Notes under the pieces: generated by a model
What the model saw: only the letters and a program-made list of their open reading frames with translations
What the model was told of the DNA's origin: nothing
The model's database searches: none
Program-made: the position numbers and the translations under genes
Assembly (NCBI GenBank): GCA_017649565.1
Contig: JAGCGO010000039.1
Span: 1-48,451 of the forward strand
Direction: 5' to 3'
Origin: Fibrobacter sp.
GTDB taxonomy: Bacteria; Fibrobacterota; Fibrobacteria; Fibrobacterales; Fibrobacteraceae
DNA: 48,451 nt
Shown here: positions 23,570 to 32,058 of the stretch, piece by piece
Layout: the number at the start of each line of letters is the position of its first letter
Position numbering within the stretch: the first letter of the stretch is position 1

Positions 23570-24129
23570 GTTCTGCGGTCACCAGCTGCTATTCGATTGA
23601 GAAGGCCATCAAGGAGCTTCTGGAATCCAAGAACTCCCCGATGGTGTTCAAGTCCATCGACGTTCATAGCGTCGTGGCAAGCCTTACGCAGCCGGGTTTT
23701 ACGGTTGCGGTCACTTCCGGGAAATACGAGGAAGTGAACAACACTAACAAGCTCGACGAAGTGGTCGATGTGACCGTCGAACTGATTTTCAAGAACGTCG
23801 CGAGCGAAGAACAAAGGCGCATGGTTGCGCACCCCGCTGTTCGATATGTCGTCCAGAAGCTCCACAAGAACGACCTGGGGCTTGAAATCGAACCGCTTAC
23901 CGCTAAAGGGTGGGACGAGGTGGAACGCGATTCGTTCCGCCAGGTCGCGCTCACCGTATTCGAATTGAAGTTTACAACGCAGTTCACCATCACGCCTGAA
24001 TCGGCTGAAGAGAACTACAGGGAACTGCTGTCGATTGGAACCACGTTCCAAAGCGAAATCCCCGAACATGAGACGCTCATGCAGGGAAATGTCATTTTCA
24101 AAGAGGTAAACAATGAACCTGTCCCCTAA
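23566..24129 (+). CDS. Mu gp37-like tail terminator/DUF1834 protein
   Basis: 187 aa with a GTG start overlapping the preceding TGA. The position between DUF1320 and the tail sheath, and a mixed alpha/beta pattern (VAVTSGKYEE, VDVTVELIFKNV), suggest the gp37 (DUF1834) family. Sequence evidence is weaker than gene order. Confidence 0.65.
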   Translation: MSSAVTSCYSIEKAIKELLESKNSPMVFKSIDVHSVVASLTQPGFTVAVTSGKYEEVNNTNKLDEVVDVTVELIFKNVASEEQRRMVAHPAVRYVVQKLHKNDLGLEIEPLTAKGWDEVERDSFRQVALTVFELKFTTQFTITPESAEENYRELLSIGTTFQSEIPEHETLMQGNVIFKEVNNEPVP

Positions 24130-25534
24130 TATCCCCGAAACCATGATTCCGGGTTCCTACACGGGCTACAACTACTACGCTGGCCCGAACGGGTTGCCCG
24201 CAAACATCCAGAAGGTGCTGCTTATCGGCGATGTTTCCACCGCCAAGGCGTCCGATACCCCGGTAAACAAGCCCACCGAAATCGGCACCGAAACCGAGGC
24301 CTACGACTTCGCCGGTGCGGGTTCCGTGCTCATGCAGATGTACAAGGCCGCGAAGAAGGCCTGGAAGTATGCCCAGATCACGATGCTCCGCCATGGTGCT
24401 GTGACTGGTTCTGCCGCCACCTGGGAAAGTACCCTTTCCGGGACGGCTACTGCGGCAGGCATTGTCTCTGTCGTCATTAACGGCCAGAAGATCAGCGTGG
24501 GAGTTGCCAAGACCGACACCGCAGCCGCTGTCGCGACGGCCCTTGCCGCCGAAGTGAACAACACCCCGGACGCCCCTGTCACCGCCGAAGCCGCTACCGC
24601 CAAGGTCACGCTTACCGCTAAGTGCAAGGGGGCGTATGTGTCCGCCGCTGCGGGTGGCCTGAACGTGTCCGTGACATCCGAAGCAACCGGCATCACCGCA
24701 GGCGCTGTGAGCGCCACGGCTGGCGTCGGTACGGTTGACCTTACGACGGCCCTTGCTGCCGCTTTCCCGGAACGTTTCCACATCATCGTTTCCCCGGTGA
24801 ACGATTCCACGAACCTCGGCTACCTCAAGACGCATCTTGAAGCTGCCGCCGCACCGCTCGAACAGCGTGGCCAGCGTGCCATCTGCGCGATGGTCTCGGC
24901 TTCGGCTTCCGACGCGAAGAGCGCGGCCACCGCCCAGAACTACGAACGCCTGCATATCGCGGCGGTCAAGACCAAGATCGACGCTACCGTGTGGGAAATC
25001 GCGGCTGGTCTCGGTGCGATTTTTGCAAGCAACTCCAAGCCGAACGTGCCGATGAACGGCGTGGCCATTCCTGGCCTTGCCACCCCTGCCGTCGAGGACA
25101 AGTGGAGTGGCGAAGAACAGGACCTGCTTCTCTACGGCGGCGTGATTCCTCTCGTCGAAGAAGACAGCCAGCTCTGCATCGTGCGTGCCGTGACCACCAA
25201 GAGCATCAACAGCGGTTCCCGCTTCACCAAGCTCATCGACACGGGCGTAATCGCCTCGCTTGACTACTTCCGCGACTCCATCCTCGCGATGCACCGCGCC
25301 AAGTACAAGAACAAGGTCATCCATGCGCTTCTGCCCGATGCCCTGAACGAAGACAACAAGGCCATCGCCTACGCCCTCGAAGCCGAAGCAATCCTGCGCT
25401 ACATCGACGATTACGCCGACCAGTTCATTACGCAGGAATCGCCGAACGAACCGGGCCGCATGCTTTGCCAGATTCCGGCTCCTGTCGTGCCTGGCCTGAA
25501 CCAGATCTATTCCACCATCGACCTTTACCTGTAA
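24113..25534 (+). CDS. Contractile tail sheath (Mu gpL)
   Basis: 473 aa. Family signs: IPETMIPGSYTGYNY at the start, KVLLIGDVS near 40, an Ala/Thr-rich inserted domain (about 110-205), FPERFHIIVSP near 225, and a C-terminal sheath core (VPGLNQIYSTIDLYL). Forms the contracting tube around the tail. It overlaps gp37 by 17 nt. Confidence 0.92.
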   Translation: MNLSPNIPETMIPGSYTGYNYYAGPNGLPANIQKVLLIGDVSTAKASDTPVNKPTEIGTETEAYDFAGAGSVLMQMYKAAKKAWKYAQITMLRHGAVTGSAATWESTLSGTATAAGIVSVVINGQKISVGVAKTDTAAAVATALAAEVNNTPDAPVTAEAATAKVTLTAKCKGAYVSAAAGGLNVSVTSEATGITAGAVSATAGVGTVDLTTALAAAFPERFHIIVSPVNDSTNLGYLKTHLEAAAAPLEQRGQRAICAMVSASASDAKSAATAQNYERLHIAAVKTKIDATVWEIAAGLGAIFASNSKPNVPMNGVAIPGLATPAVEDKWSGEEQDLLLYGGVIPLVEEDSQLCIVRAVTTKSINSGSRFTKLIDTGVIASLDYFRDSILAMHRAKYKNKVIHALLPDALNEDNKAIAYALEAEAILRYIDDYADQFITQESPNEPGRMLCQIPAPVVPGLNQIYSTIDLYL

Positions 25535-25544
25535 GGAGTGAACC

Positions 25545-25910
25545 ATGAGAATTTCTTCGCTTACTCTCACCAAGGACGGTTCCGCTATTTCCGACTTTTC
25601 CAAGTTCAAGGAAAACGAAATCGAGACCGTGCAGACTGTCGAGCACTTCAATGGCGAAGACGCCATCAAGGTGCCCAAGAAATACGGCTTTTCGCTGACT
25701 TACCTCCCGGAATCCGGTGCCGACATGGACTGGGTGTCCGAAGAAGACAAGAACGATGCAGGCTGGACTGTCATCGTGAACTATGTGGGCGGCAAGAAGG
25801 TCGTGTTCGGTGGCGTTCACCTGCTCAAGTCCACCCCGAACGAGATGGACGGCAAGACCGCCAAGGAATACCAGCTCGACTTCTTCGCCTCTAGCCGCAA
25901 GGTGAGCTGA
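25545..25910 (+). CDS. Tail tube protein (Mu gpM)
   Basis: 121 aa directly after the sheath, with AAGGAG upstream. Beta-rich with SSLTLTKDGS at the start and KEYQLDFFASS at the end. Position, size and the 1-nt overlap with the chaperone gene support the tube call. Confidence 0.8.
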   Translation: MRISSLTLTKDGSAISDFSKFKENEIETVQTVEHFNGEDAIKVPKKYGFSLTYLPESGADMDWVSEEDKNDAGWTVIVNYVGGKKVVFGGVHLLKSTPNEMDGKTAKEYQLDFFASSRKVS

Positions 25911-26452
25911 TGACTGAGTTCGAAAAGTCTATTCGAGAGAAGAAGGGCGAAAAGCCCGACGAACTCATCGAGCGCATCAAGACATCGCACGATATCAAGC
26001 GCACCGTGAGCTGGCCGGGTTGCCCCGATGTCAAGGTCGAAATCCGCCTGTTATCGCTTTCCGATGCCCGAAAGGCCAAGGTCGATAACCAGCTGGAGTT
26101 CAAGCACGACGGTATCGAGATTGCGATGCACAACCTGGCCGACTACCGCGAACAGGAAGCGGTTCACGGCATGTGGCGTGCGTTCTACAACCCCGCGACC
26201 GGCGAGCGCATCTTCCGGGACGCAGAACACCTCCGTTCATTCTGTACCCCGGATGAACTGAAGAAGCTCTGCGACGAATACAACGCTTTTGCCGAGGCTA
26301 ACGACCCGAGTATCGAGGAACTTTCCGACGAAAGTATCGATACGCTTATCGAGACGCTAAAAAAAACGCCGGACCAGGTTCAGTTGAAGCTCGTAAGCTT
26401 GAATTTGGCCTGGAAGCTAGTGCGTACTTTGGTTGCCCGGTTGCAAGCATAA
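25910..26452 (+). CDS. Tail assembly chaperone, short form (Mu gp41-like)
   Basis: 180 aa helical protein between tube and tape-measure genes, the place of tail assembly chaperones that coat the tape measure during assembly. Near codon 150 it contains CTA AAA AAA, a good -1 slippery site; the alternative frame continues to 26547 (separate entry). This repeats the conserved two-product arrangement of long-tailed phages. Confidence 0.8.
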   Translation: MTEFEKSIREKKGEKPDELIERIKTSHDIKRTVSWPGCPDVKVEIRLLSLSDARKAKVDNQLEFKHDGIEIAMHNLADYREQEAVHGMWRAFYNPATGERIFRDAEHLRSFCTPDELKKLCDEYNAFAEANDPSIEELSDESIDTLIETLKKTPDQVQLKLVSLNLAWKLVRTLVARLQA

Positions 26453-26547
26453 CTGATGCCCAGTGGCTCCTTGTCTTTGCGATGAAGGGGCTGATGGGTC
26501 CACCTGAAAAAGACGATGAAGGATGGCAGATAATTGGCGAAAAATGA
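26357..26547 (+). other. Probable -1 programmed frameshift and extension
   Basis: Eight A follow CT (26359-26366), giving A AAA AAA in the zero frame. After a -1 slip the frame stays open for 60 codons (ending WQIIGEK) and stops at 26545-26547, inside the start of the tape measure gene, giving a product of about 212 aa. The extension has no start codon of its own at its head and contains plausible protein (YFGCPVAS, WLLVFAMKGLMG), as expected for a gpGT-type fusion. Confidence 0.75.
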
Positions 26548-28528
26548 AGTCACATTGCGTATCGGGGCCGATGCCGCCGGGCTCAATTCGGGGCTGAACC
26601 GTGCCAAGGCTGCCGTCACTTCGTTTTCCGGGATGGCCCGGGCGTCTCTGTCCTCTGTAGGCAAGTCTATAGGGAACATGAGCCTCGGTTCCATGTTCGC
26701 TCCGCTCCTTATCGGGGGCGGTCTTCATTATACCGTGAGCGCTGTCGGCGACTTGTCCAAGGAACTGCTGTATTACGGCATGGCGGCTAAAAAGAGCGAC
26801 GCGGACACGAAGGTGTTCCGCGAATCGCTGCATGACATGGCCATCCAGACGGGTATCGATGCGAAGGCTATCCTTGGCGGTATTTCGAAGATTGGCGAAA
26901 TTACTGGCGATTTCAAGTTCTCCGAAGAAATGGGGCTTACCCTTGCAAAGACTTCGCTTGCGGCGAACACGTCGATGGAAGACTTGGCGCTACTTTCTTC
27001 GGCAATCAACGCGAATGTCGGCTGGGGAATGGAGCAGATCACCCGATACTTCAATTCCCTGATTATCCAGGGCGACCAGGGCTCCTTTACGCTCCAGAAG
27101 TTCGCCAACCAGGGTAAGGCCCTGTTCTCCCAGGCTGCGGCTTTTGGGCTCAAGAGCGAGGAACAGTTCGCCTATTTCGGGGCCATGCTACAGACTATTG
27201 CCCCGTCCATCAAGAGCGAAGCCGAAATCACCACGTCTGTCGGCGCTCTTTTCCGCGACTTGAAGGACAAGCAGAAGGACCTTGGCAAGAAAGGCATCAA
27301 GATTTTCGACAAGGTGGACGGAAAGAACCAGGTTCGCGACCTGAAGTCCATTATCGATGACATCATGAAGTATGTCAACGGCGACGCCAAGAAACTTGCC
27401 CAGATAGGCCTTACAAGCGAATCCATGAAGGTCTTGAACCCGCTTATGGCCGATTACCAGAAGGGATGGGTCAAGATGCAGGCCATCACCGATTCCGGCA
27501 TCAAAGGGATGTCGAATACCGACGAGCTCGAAAACCGTTACGATAGGGCGTCCAGGACTTTTGACAAGGCGATGGACAAGATGAAGGCGAGCGCGGTGAA
27601 GTTTGCCGACTTGAACCTTGCGGGGCCCGTAGAGACCCTTTCAAGCGCCCTTCAGACCTTGAGCGAACACCAGACTATCGTGAAGACCGGGTTTATCGCG
27701 ATGACGGCTGCGGCTAGCCTTGTCGGCCTTGTGAAGGCAGGGCAGTTTGTCGCCAGCGGGTACGAGTCTTTTAGAAAGTTTTTCCCTGGCAAGCAGGCCA
27801 ACGAACCGAAGCCGTCGAACTTGATTCCGTTTAGCCCGAACGACGTACAGAAGGTGTTCGTCACCAACATGCGCGGCGGTTTCGGCGGTGGAACCGACTA
27901 CATGGACGACGATTCGCCCGTTCCACAAGCGGCTGCCACGCAGAAGGCGACTCAGGCGATGGAATCCGTCACGGTTGAAACGGGACGGTTCAGGCAGGGG
28001 CTTTCCAATGCCAGGGCAGGCCTTAACCGCTTCGGAAGAACTGCCATTGGCGGGACCCTGCTCACTGCGGCCACTACCTGGGCGATGAACAAGATCTATG
28101 ACTTTGGTGCGGCTTTCGTCGAATGGCGAAAAGTGGTTGCCGATGTCGAGGCCAACAGCCGCGCCATGGTGGACCGTAACCAGGCGGAGTTCGAAAAGCG
28201 CTACGGCAAGGAAGCGGGAGTCTACAGCAAGAAGCACGGCGAGACCTTGCTTGAAATCCAGAAGGAAGAAAACAGCTTTATGCCGTCGCAGAAGAAGCTC
28301 GACAAGCTCTATGGCGACCTGCGGATGTATAACCAGCTGACGAAGAACGCTATCGAGGCGAAAAAGGGCGAAAACGGCATTTCCGCCCAGGAATACATGC
28401 AGCAACTTACAGTTGCTCCGAACATTGTCATCAACATGGACCAGGCTAACAACCGCTATACGGCGCAGAGCGACGGCGGCAAGCCTGCGAAGGTCAAGGT
28501 GCAGAATACACCGGGGATGGGTAGATAG
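26534..28528 (+). CDS. Tail tape measure protein
   Basis: 664 aa. TTG start in the usual overlap with the frameshift extension. The opening VTLRIGADAAGLNSGLNRAK is typical of tape measures, followed by hydrophobic segments (about 52-68 and 375-395), long helical regions and a central TP901-like part (ITRYFNSLIIQGDQ). Sets tail length and may form a DNA channel on ejection. Confidence 0.88.
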   Translation: MAKNEVTLRIGADAAGLNSGLNRAKAAVTSFSGMARASLSSVGKSIGNMSLGSMFAPLLIGGGLHYTVSAVGDLSKELLYYGMAAKKSDADTKVFRESLHDMAIQTGIDAKAILGGISKIGEITGDFKFSEEMGLTLAKTSLAANTSMEDLALLSSAINANVGWGMEQITRYFNSLIIQGDQGSFTLQKFANQGKALFSQAAAFGLKSEEQFAYFGAMLQTIAPSIKSEAEITTSVGALFRDLKDKQKDLGKKGIKIFDKVDGKNQVRDLKSIIDDIMKYVNGDAKKLAQIGLTSESMKVLNPLMADYQKGWVKMQAITDSGIKGMSNTDELENRYDRASRTFDKAMDKMKASAVKFADLNLAGPVETLSSALQTLSEHQTIVKTGFIAMTAAASLVGLVKAGQFVASGYESFRKFFPGKQANEPKPSNLIPFSPNDVQKVFVTNMRGGFGGGTDYMDDDSPVPQAAATQKATQAMESVTVETGRFRQGLSNARAGLNRFGRTAIGGTLLTAATTWAMNKIYDFGAAFVEWRKVVADVEANSRAMVDRNQAEFEKRYGKEAGVYSKKHGETLLEIQKEENSFMPSQKKLDKLYGDLRMYNQLTKNAIEAKKGENGISAQEYMQQLTVAPNIVINMDQANNRYTAQSDGGKPAKVKVQNTPGMGR

Positions 28529-29797
28529 ATGGCTGACGTGAACGAACCTAGAGAATGCACGCTTGGGCCGTGGGACTTGCAGCTGACGAACATCAGCGAC
28601 GAGATCAACCACGCCATGGCCGAAACAACCTACCCCTACAAGAACGGGGCCGATATCGAAGACATGGGCGTGGACCCCGAAGTCTTCAGGTTTTCTTGCG
28701 TCATCACGAACGAAGACTACAAGAACAACTACAGGGAACTGCGCAAATGGTTCCTGTCGTATTTCCCGGAACCTATAGAACTGTATCATCCCGATCACGA
28801 TACAATCCTTTACGGCTATCCTAAAAACGTTTCCATTGCATCCGACAAGCGCAGGAACTATGCGGAGTTCCAGTTCGACTTTGAAATTGCGGATATCCAG
28901 GAAGAGACTCAGGAAGTAGCAGACCCCAAATATGTGACCTACGAAGAGGCAAAGGAAGCGAATGCCGAAGTGCAGACGGCCATTGCCTACGAAATGCAGA
29001 AGGCGGGAGTCCCCGATTTAGAGGGGGCCGACTGGTCGCTGGTCGATGTCTGGGGGTCTCTTGGCGATACCGCCCGCGCTTTTGCCGACGGCGTGAGCTC
29101 CGCGATGGCTAAAATCCAGGGCGTGATTGATACGGTCAAGGCCCCTATCGACGCAATTAACACCACGATTGACTACATGGGCACCCTTTCGGGCAAGCTG
29201 ACCGAGAGCTTGCAGGGGTGCTGCGACTCGTTTACCGGGCTTGCCAGACGTGTCACCAAGTCCAAGAGCTCCATGGTCGTGCTTTCGACAAACATGTCCG
29301 ACATGCTCGCGACCCTTGCCGGTTCGCCCGTTTATGCGGCATACGCGACCCTTGCGGCTGCCACCCTTGCGAACGAAGCTGCAAACCACATCAGCGACGA
29401 CGAAAAGCGAATGGCCGAATCCATCGCCGCCGAAAGCGTCGTTTCCGACAATGCGGAAGGCCACGAAATTGCCGAAACTAAGCCTGTATATATCGTCACT
29501 CCCGCCGACATGGAAGATAGTGTGGCCACGGTGCGCGAGTTCATCAATTCGGTGCTCCCGGTCGCCATCTGCCCGGACCGTCTCAAGAAGCAGGCTGCCG
29601 CCCTGTCGAACGCAATCCTTCGCATCAAGATGGAATACATGACCACGAAGAAGGTCTTGCTCCATCATGAAACGCCTCTTCACAAGGTTTGCCTGGACAA
29701 CGGTCTTAACTACAAGGCGGCAGAGCGTCTTTGTGCCTTGAACGATGTCAAGAATCCCACTTTCATGAACGGCGAGGTTATGGTCTATGCCAAATGA
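28529..29797 (+). CDS. DNA circularisation/tail protein (Mu gp43, gpN)
   Basis: 422 aa. The N-terminal DNA_circ_N-type domain (about 1-130) has HDTILYGYPKNVS and RRNYAEFQFDFEI motifs. The remainder is helical with Ala-rich stretches. In Mu this protein joins the tape measure region to the baseplate. Start ATG one base after the tape measure stop. Confidence 0.8.
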   Translation: MADVNEPRECTLGPWDLQLTNISDEINHAMAETTYPYKNGADIEDMGVDPEVFRFSCVITNEDYKNNYRELRKWFLSYFPEPIELYHPDHDTILYGYPKNVSIASDKRRNYAEFQFDFEIADIQEETQEVADPKYVTYEEAKEANAEVQTAIAYEMQKAGVPDLEGADWSLVDVWGSLGDTARAFADGVSSAMAKIQGVIDTVKAPIDAINTTIDYMGTLSGKLTESLQGCCDSFTGLARRVTKSKSSMVVLSTNMSDMLATLAGSPVYAAYATLAAATLANEAANHISDDEKRMAESIAAESVVSDNAEGHEIAETKPVYIVTPADMEDSVATVREFINSVLPVAICPDRLKKQAAALSNAILRIKMEYMTTKKVLLHHETPLHKVCLDNGLNYKAAERLCALNDVKNPTFMNGEVMVYAK

Positions 29798-30788
29798 CAA
29801 GGATGAAGTCATCGTCGCCGTAAAAGGCTCCAGGATGGACAAGTTCGTGAGCTACAACATCACGCAGGACCTGTTCACTCCCGAGGGTTCTTTCCAGTTC
29901 GGGTGCTTTTCGAAGTACGATATATCTGCGGGAGACACCTGCGAGATATACGTGAACCGCAAGGTCGTGATGAACGGAATTGTCGATACGGTAAAGCGCG
30001 AACTGTCGAGAAGCGGCCCGAGGCTTTCTTTTGAAGGCCGCTCCGTGGCTTCCATTCTTGTCGATTCCTGCGTGACCAAGTTCTCGACGCTCCCCACGAA
30101 GCTCAGTGCGCTTGCCGAGAAGCTTGTGCGCGGGCTTCCGTTCATCGGGAAGAAGGATTTCGAGTATTATTCCAAGTCTAAAAACGCGAAAGCAAACCGG
30201 AAGTTCGTGGAGCTTTCCCCTGGCGATACTGTCTTCGAGGTCATCAAGAGGGCGGCAAACTCGCTGGGCTACCTGTTCTGGGCTACTCCAGACGGCAAGT
30301 TCTGCTTCGACAAACCGCTTGTTCGAGGCAAACCGCTGTTTTCTATCCATGCCAAGGGCGACGGATCCGAAATGGACTACATCGAGGGTTCCGTGACAAA
30401 GACTATCGAAGGCGTCCATAGCGAAGTCCGCGTGATGGGCGAAAGCCAGGACGACAACGACATCAAGTATGTGATGGCGACCGTCAAGAACGACCAGATG
30501 CCGTTTGCAAAGCCTCTTGTCGTGAACTGGAACGAAAACGAGGGCCCTGCAAAGAAGACCGCTGAACTTCAGATGGCTGTAGAAAAGGCGAGCTCAATCC
30601 ACCTTGAATACACGGTAAATGGGCACTCCCAGAACGGCAACAACTGGGAAATTAACCGCTTTGTCGATGTCGATGACGAATTTAACGGTGCTAAAGACAG
30701 CTACCTCATCAAGTCGGTGACGTTCTCTCTTGACAGGCAGAACGGAAAGCGCACGCGCCTGGAACTCCAGCCGGGGGGTGCATTATGA
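29787..30788 (+). CDS. Baseplate hub protein (Mu gp44, gpP; T4 gp27-like)
   Basis: 333 aa. Motifs DEVIVAVKGSRMDKF, PRLSFEGRSVASILVDS and ELSPGDTVFEVIKRAAN are typical of the gpD/gp44 hub. It overlaps gp43 by 11 nt and the spike gene by 4 nt. The hub trimer holds the central spike and is the tail channel exit. Confidence 0.85.
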   Translation: MPNDKDEVIVAVKGSRMDKFVSYNITQDLFTPEGSFQFGCFSKYDISAGDTCEIYVNRKVVMNGIVDTVKRELSRSGPRLSFEGRSVASILVDSCVTKFSTLPTKLSALAEKLVRGLPFIGKKDFEYYSKSKNAKANRKFVELSPGDTVFEVIKRAANSLGYLFWATPDGKFCFDKPLVRGKPLFSIHAKGDGSEMDYIEGSVTKTIEGVHSEVRVMGESQDDNDIKYVMATVKNDQMPFAKPLVVNWNENEGPAKKTAELQMAVEKASSIHLEYTVNGHSQNGNNWEINRFVDVDDEFNGAKDSYLIKSVTFSLDRQNGKRTRLELQPGGAL

Positions 30789-31249
30789 TGAAATTTTTCA
30801 CAAGTATTGTTTCGAGCTGCAAGGATATCGCGGGCAAGCTTCGCGGCGTAGACGCCAAGGCGAACGGTCGCGATGTCGAAGGCCGCCAGCTGATGCAGCA
30901 ATTCGGCTTTATTTCCATCCCGCCAAGCGGTTCGCGCATTCTCTTCCTAGAATTTGGGAACGTGATTGTCGGCGTCGCAAGTGACGGCAAGGACCGCCCC
31001 GCCGTAAAGGAGGGCGAAACGGCGCTTTACAGCGACAAGGCCCACTACATCATCCTCAAGGATGACGGCACCATAGCAATCAAGGCCGATGGCGGTGTCG
31101 ATGTCGATGGCGACCTGCGCGTGAACGGCGAGGTGAGCGACAAGGTGGGCAAGCTCTCCAAGCTGCGCGACAACTACAACCAGCACACCCACATCGGCAA
31201 CCTCGGCGCTCCTACGGCTCCGACGGACAAACAGGACACGGGGGCGTAA
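30785..31249 (+). CDS. Baseplate central spike protein (Mu gp45)
   Basis: 154 aa. The N-terminal OB-like part (GRQLMQQFGFISIPPSGSR) and C-terminal beta-helical part (GTIAIKADGGVDVDGDLRVN) are followed by NYNQHTHIG, whose HxH is a typical metal-binding tip of Mu gp45/P2 gpV spikes. It pierces the outer membrane. Confidence 0.88.
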   Translation: MMKFFTSIVSSCKDIAGKLRGVDAKANGRDVEGRQLMQQFGFISIPPSGSRILFLEFGNVIVGVASDGKDRPAVKEGETALYSDKAHYIILKDDGTIAIKADGGVDVDGDLRVNGEVSDKVGKLSKLRDNYNQHTHIGNLGAPTAPTDKQDTGA

Positions 31250-31744
31250 ATGCTTGACCTGGACACTCTCGATTCCGAATTTTCCCGGATTGTCAAGTCT
31301 GCCGACGGCAAGACAAGCGTGGCCCCGCAGCTCGCCAAGGCCTACGACGACTACGCCAAGGGCGGCATCATTCTCGGTGCGGACCTTTCGGCTGGCGGTG
31401 ACAAGTCTCTCCTGGAAAGTGCCTTCTCGGTGCTCGACCCGTCCAGCGGTACGCCTGCCAACATGGCGGCGAAGCTCTGCGCCTACTGGCAGGGCCTTCC
31501 TAAGCCAGGAATCCCGTCCCACGGTGGCGTGGCTGTCGTGTCCGTCGTTCCGACCTTCGCGGCTGCCCAGGCGGGCGTTCTGGCTGCCATAATGGCCTGC
31601 GTCACCACGAATGAAGTTCAAAAGCCATACAAGAAGCTTTTCGGAGACATTGAAACCGTCTTGAAGACCGCCGTCTGCACCGTCACCGAGACCATGCCCA
31701 CAACACCGCCGAGCCCGTCACCTTTCCCGGAGACATTACAATGA
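31250..31744 (+). CDS. Hypothetical tail-region protein
   Basis: 164 aa between spike and gp46-like genes. Helical with an Ala/Val-rich middle (VAVVSVVPTFAAAQAGVLAA, near 95-120) and a Pro/Thr-rich end. No family recognised; baseplate assembly role inferred only from context. Confidence 0.65.
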   Translation: MLDLDTLDSEFSRIVKSADGKTSVAPQLAKAYDDYAKGGIILGADLSAGGDKSLLESAFSVLDPSSGTPANMAAKLCAYWQGLPKPGIPSHGGVAVVSVVPTFAAAQAGVLAAIMACVTTNEVQKPYKKLFGDIETVLKTAVCTVTETMPTTPPSPSPFPETLQ

Positions 31745-32058
31745 CTACTGACCAGATTAAAGAAGAAGTCCAGCTTTCGCTTACCGTCGCCAAGGGTTCC
31801 TTTTACAAGAAGCCCGAATTTGGCCACCGCTTCAAGGAACTTGCCCGGGAAGTGGCGTCCGAAAAGACTAGGAGCAGGGCCGAGACATACGCCGCCGAGG
31901 CGTTGCAGTGGATGATTGACTACAAGCACCTTAAAAGCGTCGTATCGACGGCTACCTATGTCGATAGCGACAAGCTCCAGGTGCATGTGGAATGTGTCGC
32001 ATACAATGGCGACGTGATTGAATTTACCCGTTTCGTGGAGGTTAAACAATGGCCGTAA
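31741..32058 (+). CDS. Baseplate gp46/gpW-like protein
   Basis: 105 aa between spike and gp47, overlapping both neighbours. The arrangement AETYAAEALQWMIDYKHLKSV, quoted in part as AALQWMID-like helix, then a beta hairpin ending RFVEVKQWP, fits the T4 gp25/gpW/gp46 baseplate wedge type. Based mainly on gene order. Confidence 0.65.
   Translation: MTTDQIKEEVQLSLTVAKGSFYKKPEFGHRFKELAREVASEKTRSRAETYAAEALQWMIDYKHLKSVVSTATYVDSDKLQVHVECVAYNGDVIEFTRFVEVKQWP

Noticed and set aside
23416..24144. Minus-strand frame over gp36/gp37 genes
   Set aside because: Shadow frame; the plus-strand genes overlap their neighbours by stop-start coupling typical of the tail operon.
24098..25678. Open frame of 526 codons on the minus strand
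   Set aside because: Opposite the tail sheath gene; composition is that of an antisense frame.
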